DNA of 32,612 bases from an uncultured Anaerococcus sp. (GTDB lineage: Bacteria; Bacillota; Clostridia; Tissierellales; Peptoniphilaceae). The translations under genes were made by a program, and so were the position numbers. Below the pieces are notes generated by a model. That model was not told the DNA's origin and ran no database searches. It saw only the letters and a program-made list of their open reading frames with translations. This document shows, one piece after another, positions 13,428 to 22,656 of the stretch (within the stretch, counting starts at the first letter, position 1; the number at the start of each line of letters is the position of its first letter). The stretch is taken from assembly GCA_900550345.1 (NCBI GenBank), contig URRX01000002.1:1-32612 (forward strand), given 5' to 3'.

Positions 13428-13787
13428 ATGATAAGGCTTGATGAAGATGCTCTCATTTGTGATTTGGCAGAAACATATAATATCTTTGATTACAAAAAGC
13501 TAGCTTTAAATAAGCTAGCTATTTTAGCTTGTGGTCTTAGAGATGATTCAAGAATCAAATTAAAAATGAGTGAAAATATATTAAGTCCTAATCAGTTTCT
13601 TTTGGCTGGTATTCAAGACAGACTTTCTCTTCTTGTTTATTCTAAGACCAAAGATGCTGAAAAGGGAATAAATTATCCTAAGTTAATTTTGGATAATTTA
13701 GAAAATAAAATCAATGGCTTTTCATCTGGTGAGGACTTTATGAAAGAAAGAGAAAGAATTATGAAGGAGGGAAAAAATGCCAACTGA
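13428..13787 (+). CDS. tail assembly chaperone, T part of G-T fusion
   Basis: 119 residues counted from ATG 13428; the more likely product is the C-terminal 125 residues of a frameshift fusion with the preceding gene. No ribosome binding site precedes ATG 13428, in agreement with expression by frameshifting. MIRLDEDALICDLAETYNI and ACGLRDDSRIKLKMSE are typical of the DUF5361/tail-chaperone family in Gram-positive siphoviruses. The chaperone keeps the tape-measure protein soluble during tail assembly. The 3' end overlaps the tape-measure start by 11 bases. Confidence 0.8.
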   Translation: MIRLDEDALICDLAETYNIFDYKKLALNKLAILACGLRDDSRIKLKMSENILSPNQFLLAGIQDRLSLLVYSKTKDAEKGINYPKLILDNLENKINGFSSGEDFMKERERIMKEGKNAN

Positions 13788-14321
13788 AATAGGTAAGGCT
13801 TATGTGCAAATTATACCCTCTGCTAGAGGAATAAAGGGAAGTATATCCAAAATATTAAAACCAGAATCTACAAGTGCTGGGCAGGATTCAGGATCTAGTT
13901 TTGGGAGTAATCTCTTAGGAACTTTTACAAAACTTGCAATAGGTGCAAAAGTCGGACAAGCCTTGGCAAGTGGGATAAAATCCTCAGTATTGGAAGGTGG
14001 AAAACTAGAGCAATCTATTGGTGGTATTGAAACATTATTTGATACAAAGTTTTCAAAAGGTGCTGATATTGTAAAAAAATATGCCCAAGAATCTTTTAAG
14101 ACAACTGGTTTATCTGCTAATTCATACATGGAAAATGTAACAAGTTTTTCAGCATCATTAATATCTTCGCTTGGTGGAGATACAAAAAAGGCTGCTGATA
14201 TTGCCAATATGGCTATGGTGGATATGGCTGATAACTCGAATAAGATGGGCACTTCAATGCAGGATATACAAAACGCATATCAAGGATTTAGCCGTTCTAA
14301 TTACACAATGCTCGATAACCT
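13777..14321 (+). CDS. tail tape measure protein, exon 1
   Basis: First exon of the intron-split tape-measure gene: 181 codons plus two bases (CT) of a leucine codon. ATG 13777 follows AAGGAGG. The N-terminus EIGKAYVQIIPSARGIKGSI and the GxETLF-, SYMENVTSFSASLISSL- and FSRSNYTMLDNL-type segments are typical of siphovirus tape measures. Without splicing the frame runs 8 codons into the intron and stops at 14347-14349, giving a useless 190-residue fragment. Spliced to 15065 it gives DNL-KLGYSGTKSEM, the normal continuation. The joined product is 781 residues. Confidence 0.9.
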
Positions 14322-14452
14322 TAATAAAATGGGGGCACTTGCTGCATAAATAAATAGCAATGTGCGAACTCTATCTAATTGACTTGGAAATCCTGAAGAG
14401 GACGACAGGGCGGAAGTTTAAATACACCGTGAACGACTGAGCGATAGAGGTC

Positions 14453-14947
14453 CTATAAATAATAAATTGTATAACCTTTTAATTTGCCAAATATATAAGG
14501 CTCGCCAATTTTAACTCTAGTACGGTTATTTTTATAACCAAAGTGATACAATAATTCAGTTTTTGTTTTAAATTTTAATTTAACATTATCTTTTACTGCA
14601 ATTACACCAACACCTACTGAATTAATAGAAAAATTAGCGAGCTTATCAAAACCATAATATTTTAAATTTTGATAATTAGTAACCCAGCGTAAGTTACTAA
14701 CACAATTATTTTTTTTATCACCATCAATATGGTCAACAATCGGTAAATTGTGCGGGTTTGGGATAAAAGTTTCAGCTACTAATCTATGAATATATTTATT
14801 TTTTTTACCATTTTCATTTCGTAGTTGATAACATAAGTATCCTTTACCAGCATTACGAGGTTTTAACAATTTCGAAACATAAACACTTTTACACTGACCT
14901 TTTTCATTAATAGAATAATTAGGGTAATCTTTTATTTTTATAAACAT
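14453..14947 (-). CDS. HNH homing endonuclease (NUMOD4 + HNH), antisense in intron
   Basis: 164 residues on the strand opposite the intron. The N-terminus DYPNYSINEKGQCKS is a NUMOD4-type start, followed by KPRNAGKGYLCYQLRN and the HNH core YIHRLVAETF (His54), VDHIDGDKKNN (Asp72, His73) and SNLRWVT (Asn85). The C-terminal part (SVGVGVIAVK, KTKTELLYHFGY) looks like a DNA-binding repeat. It would cut intronless tape-measure alleles near the insertion point and spread the intron. AAAGGAG lies before the start, and an extended -10 (TGCTATAAT) on the minus strand at 14968-14976 suggests its own promoter. Its stop lies within the P8 5' strand. Confidence 0.92.
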   Translation of the reverse strand: MFIKIKDYPNYSINEKGQCKSVYVSKLLKPRNAGKGYLCYQLRNENGKKNKYIHRLVAETFIPNPHNLPIVDHIDGDKKNNCVSNLRWVTNYQNLKYYGFDKLANFSINSVGVGVIAVKDNVKLKFKTKTELLYHFGYKNNRTRVKIGEPYIFGKLKGYTIYYL

Positions 14948-14967
14948 GATAAATCTCCTTTTATTTT

Positions 14968-14976
14968 ATTATAGCA
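14968..14976 (-). promoter_or_regulatory. extended -10 promoter for intron endonuclease
   Basis: Minus-strand TGCTATAAT about 20 bases before the endonuclease ribosome binding site; the -35 region is weak (AGCAAA). Because the gene is antisense to the phage late transcript it needs its own promoter, and this is the best candidate. Confidence 0.6.
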
Positions 14977-15064
14977 TAAAGTGCTTATTGTTTGCTAAAA
15001 ATAGGATAAGCGACAGTCTGAACTACAAATATAACTTAAATATAAAATTGTAGATTAACAAATG

Positions 15065-16865
15065 CAAGTTGGGCTACTCTGGTACAAAGAGTGAAATGGA
15101 ACGTCTTTTGGCTGATGCCGAAAAGATAACTGGTGTAAAATATGATATTAATAATTTATCAGATGTATATCAAGCAATACATGCTATTCAAGGAAAACTA
15201 AACATAACTGGAACAACTGCTAAAGAAGCGGAACAGACTTTAAGTGGTTCTTTTTCTTCTATGAAAGCATCTGCACAAGATTTTTTAGGTAATCTTGCCT
15301 TAGGTGAAAATATTGGTCCAAGTTTAAGCAATTTGGTTTCAACAACTAATACTTTTCTTATGGGCAATCTGCTTCCAATGATTGGAAATATTTTTAAACA
15401 AATGCCTAATGTAGCAAGTGAAGGTTTTAATTTACTTGCTGAAAAATTCACTATCTTTAAAAAATTGGGTGAATTATTAAGTCCTGCTATGGAGAAATTT
15501 AAAACTGCTTTTGATGGACTTGTTGAAAAAATGCAACCTTTTATTGATGCTGTTGGTAATGTTTTAAAGCCAATATTAGAAGGTGTAGCCTTAGTAATTG
15601 GAAAAGTCTTATCGGAAGGAATAACAATATTAGCTAATAAATTTAATGTATTGGGTTTAATAATTCAAGTTTTAACTCCTTTATTTAATTTTTTAGGAGA
15701 GGTATTTAATAAAATTTTAGGCTTTGTTGAGCCTATAATATTTAAAATTACTGAGTTTACTACAAATCTGATGGATAATAAAACAATTACGGAAGCCTTA
15801 GGTCAAACATTTAATGTAGTGTGGACTGCTATCCAATCTTTAATGTCTGTTGTATGGGAAGTTATCGGAGTAATCATTGGAGATATTAAAAATTGGTTTA
15901 ATTCAATGGGTGTTGATGGTAATACTCTTAAATCAATTATGGATATTGTTTGGCAAGGAATTATGCAAGCAATTACTGTAGCAAAAGGATTTATAGCCAG
16001 TGCTATAAAAGCAATTGGAAGTGTATTTACTTTTCTTGGTAATCATAGTGGAGTTTTAAAATCTATTTTATTAGCTGTATGGTCTGCTATTAAAACAGCA
16101 ATAAAGATTGCAGCTGGTATTATTGTCGGAGTTGTAAAGACAATTGTTGCAATTTATAATACACTTAAATCAGCTGCGAATATTTTATTAGGTGCTTTAA
16201 GAGGTGCATGGAATGGAATTGTAAGTGCTATTTCTGGTGCCAAGGCAAGAATTTCTGGAATTATAGATAGAATTAAAGGGATTTTTAATTCCCTAGGGAA
16301 TATAAATCTATTTAGTGCAGGAAAAGCAATAATTGATGGTTTTCTAAGAGGTTTAAAACATGCTTTTGGTGCTGTAAAAGATTTTGTTGGAGGAATAGCG
16401 GACTGGATAAAATCCCACAAAGGTCCTATATCTTACGATAGAAAACTTTTAATTCCTGCTGGTAATGCTATTATCGGGGGATTAAATACATCTATGATCC
16501 AAAGTTTTAGGGATGTTAAATCTAATGTTTTAAAAATGGCCAGGGAAATTTATGATGGCTTTGATATTAAGGTAAAACCTATAAATTTAAGTCCAGATAT
16601 TTCTAGTTTAGATAAAAATATTTTGGATAAGAAAATTAATTCTAAGTTAGATTTTAACGCTTATAGCGAATACAAGGCTAACAGAGATTCTAAGCTTGAA
16701 AGTATGCTTTTAGATATTTTATCTTTATTAAAAATCCTAAGTGAAAAGGATGATGATGTTTATATTGATGGAGAAAAAGTTTCTGTTATGCTTGGAAGAA
16801 AAATTGATGAGTACAAAAAGAAAAAGGATCTTTACGAAAATAGAAGAATGGGGGTGGTTATATAG
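15065..16865 (+). CDS. tail tape measure protein, exon 2
   Basis: Second exon, beginning with the third base (C) of the split leucine codon and then AAG TTG GGC (KLG), which restores KLGYSGTKSEMERLLADAEK, a conserved tape-measure motif. The following KYDINNLSDVYQAIHAIQ and ATAKEAEQTLSGSFSSMKAS segments are also standard. The middle is a long run of hydrophobic helices (about five glycine/alanine-rich membrane-active stretches such as AIKIAAGIIVGVVKTIVAIY), and the C-terminal part has RDVKSNVLKMAREIYDGFDI and a coiled-coil end. The protein sets tail length and may form the DNA channel through the cell membrane. At 781 residues, the tail would be of moderate length. Confidence 0.9.
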
Positions 16866-18539
16866 ATGTATGAAGTTATTGTTGATGGTGAATCTTTAAA
16901 AGATTTGATATTTATAACTGATGTTAATAGGACTATGGGTCCTTTTGTAAAAGGAAGAACAGTAACTATACACGCCTATATCCTCCATGATATCCTTGCA
17001 ACTGTTGATGTTTTAAATAAACTTTTGACTGGAGAGATGCAGGAATTTATTTTTACTGACCAACCAGACAGATACTGGAAGGGAAAAGTAAAAGAAGATA
17101 TTAAAGTTCCAAGTTCTTTTGAGATTACAAATATAGATATTGATATAGAAATACCAGATGGGGTTTCTCATGCTGTAGATCCTAAAGAGCTTTCTTTTTC
17201 TGGTAGGACAAGCTTAATATTAGAAAACAATGGGTCGGATTATGCATATCCGACCTTTGATTTTAAATTAAAAGAAGATACTTATATGGTTTCTGCTGTA
17301 AGTAAAGATAGGATTTTCCAATTCGGAGAGCCGATTGAGGCAAGTCCTTTAAAAGAAATAACAGTAACTAAAGAAAAAATCACAGATGGTTATGAAGCTA
17401 TAAGATCTTATACTTGTATAAATAAAAGAATTAGAGATTTGACGGCTTCCTCCTATGATGTTAGTAAGATAAATCCAAATTGGAGAACTGCAGGAACATT
17501 TATAGAAAGAAAAAAATCTATGCCTGTTCCAACAAATGGAAAAATAAAAATAGGAAAATGGGCAACACATTGGCAAACTGGAGAAAGAATGGCTAGTTGG
17601 GTAAAAGGAAAAACTTTTGTTGTTGCCCAAACAAAAAACGTTAGACAATCTAAATCTGCTAAGGCTTATTTATTAAAAAATCGAGGCGTTTATATAGGTT
17701 GGCTTTTAGAACAAGATATAGATGGAGATAGTAGCACTGCCAGTACAAAATTTAATAATGGTAATCCTGTAGATTTAATTGCATCTTGGGCTACCAATCA
17801 AGGTTATCATTGGCATGGACCTTGTAAAAAATTTGACATTGATGTGGAGTGCAACGACTTTGAAATGTCTACATTTTTAAATTATTGGATAGGAAACAAT
17901 AATCAATATGGAGCGTATTATGTAGCTGTAATGAGTGGGGATGAGGTTATAATGGGAACTAGTATATCTACTCATAAAAACAACAGATCAACCTTAATAT
18001 ATTTTGATGCAAATAATAAGGGTGTAAACTCTGGAGGAAATAACAAAGCATCAGCATCTTATTTTTGGGGCAAGATAACCATGAGGAGAAAAGGTGATAA
18101 AATGTCTTTTACGGTAAAAAATGATTTGCGTAAAAAAACATTTAGTAAAACTTATCATATAAAAAATAATGATTTAAAACCTACTCACATTATCATATGG
18201 GCTGGTAAATATGGTAATAATCACGGCCCTAGTGAGTTATCTCTTGTAAGTCTTAAATTTGTTGCACTAGATGCTAAGGTTTATATAAAACCAAAAACAG
18301 AAATGGTAAAGGAAGTAATGAACGTACCAGACCCAAGATATACCTTTAATGCAGGAGATGTAATAAGGCTAGAAATGGAAACTAATAAGGCTTATGTTAA
18401 TGGAATTGAAACACTAAGTCCTATTGCCTTTGGCTCAGATACTGTTAGGCTAAAACCAGGAGAAAATGAAGTTATACTAGACGTATCTACTGATGTTGTG
18501 CCAGACATTGATGTTTTTTATAGGGAGAGATTTAAATGA
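16866..18539 (+). CDS. distal tail protein (Dit) with inserted domains
   Basis: 557 residues, about twice a minimal Dit. The N-terminal part (MYEVIVDGESLKDLIFITDV; GEMQEFIFTDQPDRYWKGKV) is the ring-forming Dit domain, and the C-terminal VRLKPGENEVILDVS with VFYRERF is the usual Dit end. Between them sit two insertions: an SH3-like stretch (WATHWQTGERMASWVKGKTF to GVYIGWLLEQD, about residues 220-280) and a jelly-roll-like lectin region (WHGPCKKFDIDVE to HIIIWAGKYGNN). Such evolved Dits add host-binding capacity to the baseplate hub. It begins right after the tape-measure stop and overlaps the next gene by ATGA. Confidence 0.85.
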   Translation: MYEVIVDGESLKDLIFITDVNRTMGPFVKGRTVTIHAYILHDILATVDVLNKLLTGEMQEFIFTDQPDRYWKGKVKEDIKVPSSFEITNIDIDIEIPDGVSHAVDPKELSFSGRTSLILENNGSDYAYPTFDFKLKEDTYMVSAVSKDRIFQFGEPIEASPLKEITVTKEKITDGYEAIRSYTCINKRIRDLTASSYDVSKINPNWRTAGTFIERKKSMPVPTNGKIKIGKWATHWQTGERMASWVKGKTFVVAQTKNVRQSKSAKAYLLKNRGVYIGWLLEQDIDGDSSTASTKFNNGNPVDLIASWATNQGYHWHGPCKKFDIDVECNDFEMSTFLNYWIGNNNQYGAYYVAVMSGDEVIMGTSISTHKNNRSTLIYFDANNKGVNSGGNNKASASYFWGKITMRRKGDKMSFTVKNDLRKKTFSKTYHIKNNDLKPTHIIIWAGKYGNNHGPSELSLVSLKFVALDAKVYIKPKTEMVKEVMNVPDPRYTFNAGDVIRLEMETNKAYVNGIETLSPIAFGSDTVRLKPGENEVILDVSTDVVPDIDVFYRERFK

Positions 18540-21500
18540 TATTTTTTACAAATAGGTTGTATGAAACACTTGCTGTTGCTAGTGCAGATACTGAAAAAGG
18601 CCTTAAACTTTTAGATGATGAATTAAATCAAACTATAAAAACGGGAACTGCAATTTATACAGGTAAGATTGCAAAAAATGATATTAGTGCAGAAAAAGTT
18701 GAGGCAGGTTCTTTTGTTTTTGTCCCAAATTTTAAAAATAAAATAATTCCCCTTGAAGTTATGGAAGTAGAAGAGTCAAGGTCATATAAAAAAATAATTG
18801 CTGAAGATGCAGGTCTTGAATTATTAAACTCTGATGTTGGTGATCATAAGATGAAGGGAACTTTAAGAGAACATATCTTAGCGACTATCGGTGATGATTC
18901 TGATTGGGTGATTGGTCTTGATGAAATAGGTAATTCTAAAAACTTAACTTTGGAATATACTGGCATATCAAATCAAACAAAAAGAATAGTCCAAATTGCA
19001 GGAAGATTTGGTGCTGAAATTTCCTATGATTTTAAGTTTGATGGTAATGAAATTAAGGAAAAAAGAATTAATTTTGTTAAGGAAAGAGGAAAAGATACTG
19101 CAAGACGTCTTGAAGTTGGAAAAGAGCTAAAAGATGTTAAAAGAAATGTATCTATAACAAATTTAAGGACAGCAGTACTTGGAATAGGTAAACCACACAA
19201 GGAAACTATAAAGACAACAAAAACTGTTAAAAAGACAATTAAGGTAGAAGAAAAACCAAATTCTACTAAACATACCAATGGTAAGCTAGATCCTTTTATT
19301 AATTGGTTTCAGGCTAGAAAAGGAAGAGTAACTTATTCTATGTATAGTCGTATGGGACCAAGGTCCTATGACTGTTCATCTGCTGTGCATTTTGCAGCAA
19401 AACACGCAGGACTTTTGCCATCAAATCATTATATAGGCTCTACAGAAACACTATTTGCAATGAAAGGAAAATATCTTGATGAGATATCAAGAAGTGATAT
19501 AAGATATGGAGATATTTTTGTTGCAGGAAGACAAGGTGCATCTGGTGGAGCTGGTGGTCATACTGGAGCTGTTTTAGATAAAAATAGGATAATCCATTGT
19601 AATTATGGTTCAAACGGTATAGCTATAACTCCAATTAATGGATATACTGGTGGACCTCCTGTAAGATTTTTTAGATGGAGAAATTCTGGAGCTGGTACTG
19701 TTAGCGTAAGTAATGCTAAATACTGGACAAATAACAACATTGCTTACCATGATTTAGGCTGGACTTTAAATGGATTAAATGCAGGACAACTTAATAACTG
19801 GATAAGGGCAAGTGCTCCTGGTAGTCCTTTTAATGGGCAAGGTAATGTATTTATGGAAGCACAAAAACAATCAGGTCTTGACGCAAGATATATTTTAGCT
19901 CACGCTGCCCTAGAATCTGCTTGGGGCAGGTCTAATATTGCTAAAAGATATAATAATTATTTTGGAATCGGAGCATTTGATAATGATCCAAATAATGCTA
20001 AAAACTTTTCTAATTCTGGACTTGCATCTGGAATTATAAATGGTGCTAAATGGATAGCAAAAAATTATTATAATTCCTCATATAAGCAAACAACCTTATA
20101 CAAAATGAGAAATAATAATGGTGTACACCAATACGCAACAGACCCTAATTGGCATAATAAAATAGCTAACATAATGAAGGGCTCTCAAAGATATACTAAG
20201 GCCGCTCAACCATCAAAAACCAAAACAAAACAAGTATTACAGACTGTTACTCAAAGTAAAGAAGTTGATAAGGACACTAATTTAAAAGGCTACAAATATG
20301 ATGATGGGAGATATTTTGTAGATAAGGAAGGTAGGGTCTGTGATAGGGAAGCTAATGCCATTTGGGCAAAGCCAAACACAAAGGGCAGGTACTTATCAAG
20401 AGTTTATAAATCAGAAGCTACAAGTCAAAAAAATTTATTTGATGAATGTTTAAACCAATTAAAGAAAAATAATGAGCCTGAAATTTCTTATGATGTAAAT
20501 CCTGATAAAATCCCAAAAGATATTGATATAGGAGATAAGATTAGGATAATTGATCATGATTATTCACCAGCTCTTTATTTGGAGGCAAGACTTGTTGATG
20601 TAACTACATCCTCAACAAATGATTATATAGACAGGGCTGTTTTTGCTAATTTTGTACCTAAATCAAGTGGGATAGCCCAAAGTCTTATAAATTTACAAGA
20701 AAATGTGCAAGAATTTAAATATTCCTTTGAAAATCAACCTTATGTAATGAGTCTGGAATCAACGTCTGGAAATGTATTTAAAGATGATATTGTAGATACA
20801 CATTTAATTGCAAAACTCACCAAAGCAGGAATAGACCAGTCGGCAAATGTAGATGGTTTTATTTGGGAGAGAGTTTCTAAATATCCTGATAAGCTAGTAG
20901 TTAAGGATGAAGAATGGAATGAAAATCATAAGGAACTTAATGAACATTTTATAGAATTAACTAGGTCTGATATAGAATTAGAAGCAACTTTTGTATGTTC
21001 TGCAATTCTGGACGAATATGCTGTTGCTACTGCATCTTATACCATTAAAAATTTAGCTATAGGAATTTATAAGCAAAAAGAAGAGCCTGATAGAAAGCTT
21101 TTAATGTGGGGAGATGTATGGCAATGGGAAGAAGGAGATATAAAGTTTAAAAGAATCTGGAAGGGAGACAGGTGGGAAGATACTGTTACCAAAAGAGATC
21201 TAGAACTTTTAGAATTAACTCCTGGCCCTCCAGGTCAAGATGGGAAAGATGGAATGCCTGGTCCAAAGGGAGAAGATGGTAAAACTTCTTATATGCACTT
21301 TGCTTATTCAGATAGTGAAGATGGTGTGGTTGGATTTACTTTAACTGCAACTACTGGCAAAAAATATATTGGTTTTTATACAGATTTTACAAAAGAGGAT
21401 TCCAAAGATCCTAATAAATATGAGTGGTCAAAATATGTTGGAGATGATGGCAAGCCTGGAAAAGACGGAGTAAATGGTCTACCAGGTAAGGCAGGAGCTG

Positions 21501-22648
21501 ATGGTAAAACTCCATATTTTCACACAGCTTGGTCAAACTCGGCTGATGGGAGTAAAGATTTTTCTGTTAGTCAGGCTGGAGAAAAGTTATATATTGGAAC
21601 TTATACAGATTTTACCAAGGAAGATTCTACTGATCCTAAGAAATACACCTGGAACCTAGTTAAAGGAAATAAAGGAGATACAGGTCCTACAGGTCCTAAA
21701 GGTGCTGATGGTAAAAATGGAGTTGACGGCAAAACTGGTAAAATCGGTCAGAATCTTTTAAGGAATTCAAACGTACCAATATCTAATAAAGATTACAACA
21801 CAAATGAATGGACTTTGTGTGAGACTCCAGAAACTGGGGAAACCATGACCTTTACTGCTAAGATAAAACTAGAGAAAGATGATAAAGTAATGGTTTACAA
21901 CTCTGGCGGAATGATTACGCTAGATTGGTGGACTGATGTATCTAAATCCCAAGATTATGTAATTTACTCATCTACATTTAATTGGAAAGACAAATATGAA
22001 TATAACGGTAAAACATATGAACAAACAAACCCACCAACTTTAAGATTATATACACAATCCAACGGAAATGGAGACAATAAAAACCAAAACGAAGTAAGCA
22101 TAGAATGGGCAACTTTAACAAGAGGAGATATTCCAGCCATAGAGTGGTCCCCTTGTTACGCAGATACAGATGATGCTATATCTGAAAAAGCAAGCGAAGA
22201 AAGTCTACAAGACTTGCAAGTACATTTTGCCATGTATCCAACGGCAGAGGAGTTAAATCAAAACAAAATAGATCTTATGAAACAACAAGCCTACCTTGAC
22301 CAATTAAAAACTGCCATAGATTCTAATGCCTTATCTTTGGAAGATAGATTAGATATTATAGAAGCAAATGTAGGAGCTGGGAAATTATCTTTAGAAGCTA
22401 TTAACACCTATCTACATTTTGGAGAAGAAGGAGTTTTGATTGGTAAAGAGGGAGAACAAGTAAGGTTAAGACTTATAAATAATGCCTTGGAGATTACAGA
22501 TGGATCTAAGGTTGTTGCAAGATTTGCAAATAACCAAACAGAAACTCCAAACTTAAAAGTAACGGGAGCCTTTGAATTTGGTTACCATGTAGCAAATAAA
22601 GTAGATTTAAACGACAATAAATTTACTGTGATAAGTCCTAATATTTAG
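18536..22648 (+). CDS. tail-associated lysin (Tal) with two lytic domains and collagen-like repeats
   Basis: 1370 residues. Residues about 1-215 form the first half of a Prophage_tail/Tal hub. A linker rich in KT precedes an NlpC/P60-like (Amidase_5) peptidase with Cys280 in YDCSSAVHFA and His342 in GGHTGAVLDK. Then comes a GH73/FlgJ-like glucosaminidase with Glu460 in ALESAWGRSN and YFGIGAF. From about residue 600 the hub resumes (IPKDIDIGDKIRIIDHD), so both lysins are inserted inside it. Residues about 897-1070 contain three collagen-like Gly-X-Y stretches separated by two copies of a 50-residue module (TDFTKEDS in both). The end is a carbohydrate-binding-like domain (NLLRNSN to IEWSPCYAD) and a coiled coil. 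It opens the cell wall during infection. Confidence 0.9.
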   Translation: MIFFTNRLYETLAVASADTEKGLKLLDDELNQTIKTGTAIYTGKIAKNDISAEKVEAGSFVFVPNFKNKIIPLEVMEVEESRSYKKIIAEDAGLELLNSDVGDHKMKGTLREHILATIGDDSDWVIGLDEIGNSKNLTLEYTGISNQTKRIVQIAGRFGAEISYDFKFDGNEIKEKRINFVKERGKDTARRLEVGKELKDVKRNVSITNLRTAVLGIGKPHKETIKTTKTVKKTIKVEEKPNSTKHTNGKLDPFINWFQARKGRVTYSMYSRMGPRSYDCSSAVHFAAKHAGLLPSNHYIGSTETLFAMKGKYLDEISRSDIRYGDIFVAGRQGASGGAGGHTGAVLDKNRIIHCNYGSNGIAITPINGYTGGPPVRFFRWRNSGAGTVSVSNAKYWTNNNIAYHDLGWTLNGLNAGQLNNWIRASAPGSPFNGQGNVFMEAQKQSGLDARYILAHAALESAWGRSNIAKRYNNYFGIGAFDNDPNNAKNFSNSGLASGIINGAKWIAKNYYNSSYKQTTLYKMRNNNGVHQYATDPNWHNKIANIMKGSQRYTKAAQPSKTKTKQVLQTVTQSKEVDKDTNLKGYKYDDGRYFVDKEGRVCDREANAIWAKPNTKGRYLSRVYKSEATSQKNLFDECLNQLKKNNEPEISYDVNPDKIPKDIDIGDKIRIIDHDYSPALYLEARLVDVTTSSTNDYIDRAVFANFVPKSSGIAQSLINLQENVQEFKYSFENQPYVMSLESTSGNVFKDDIVDTHLIAKLTKAGIDQSANVDGFIWERVSKYPDKLVVKDEEWNENHKELNEHFIELTRSDIELEATFVCSAILDEYAVATASYTIKNLAIGIYKQKEEPDRKLLMWGDVWQWEEGDIKFKRIWKGDRWEDTVTKRDLELLELTPGPPGQDGKDGMPGPKGEDGKTSYMHFAYSDSEDGVVGFTLTATTGKKYIGFYTDFTKEDSKDPNKYEWSKYVGDDGKPGKDGVNGLPGKAGADGKTPYFHTAWSNSADGSKDFSVSQAGEKLYIGTYTDFTKEDSTDPKKYTWNLVKGNKGDTGPTGPKGADGKNGVDGKTGKIGQNLLRNSNVPISNKDYNTNEWTLCETPETGETMTFTAKIKLEKDDKVMVYNSGGMITLDWWTDVSKSQDYVIYSSTFNWKDKYEYNGKTYEQTNPPTLRLYTQSNGNGDNKNQNEVSIEWATLTRGDIPAIEWSPCYADTDDAISEKASEESLQDLQVHFAMYPTAEELNQNKIDLMKQQAYLDQLKTAIDSNALSLEDRLDIIEANVGAGKLSLEAINTYLHFGEEGVLIGKEGEQVRLRLINNALEITDGSKVVARFANNQTETPNLKVTGAFEFGYHVANKVDLNDNKFTVISPNI

Positions 22649-22656
22649 GAGGTAAG

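Larger units (their letters stand above)
14322..15064 (+). ncRNA. group I self-splicing intron in tape-measure gene
   Basis: 743 bases. All core helices can be drawn: P1 exon CCUU (14319-14322) with GGGG (14331-14334), placing a U-G pair at the 5' splice site; P2 GCAC-TTGCT / AGCAA-T-GTGC (14335-14365); P3 CTCTATC (14369-14375) / GATAGAG (14443-14449); P4 CTTG (14383-14386) / CAGG (14406-14409); P5 TCCT-gaag-AGGA (14391-14402); P6 GCGG (14410-14413) / CCGT (14427-14430); P7 GACTG (14435-14439) / CAGTC (15014-15018); P8 TCCTAT (14451-14456) / ATAGGA (15001-15006); P9 CTACAA (15023-15028) / TTGTAG (15048-15053). Exon 1 ends in U, the intron ends in G. The P8 loop holds the HNH gene on the opposite strand. 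P10 is not obvious. Confidence 0.93.

Noticed and set aside
14340..15068. Tape-measure gene as a pseudogene broken by insertion
   Set aside because: Both flanks are intact, the intervening sequence folds as a full group I intron, and the splice ends rebuild the conserved motif exactly, so the gene should be functional after splicing.
21220..21750. Collagen-like repeats as a sign of eukaryotic sequence
   Set aside because: Gly-X-Y stretches are common in phage tail fibres, and the surrounding protein is clearly a phage tail lysin.
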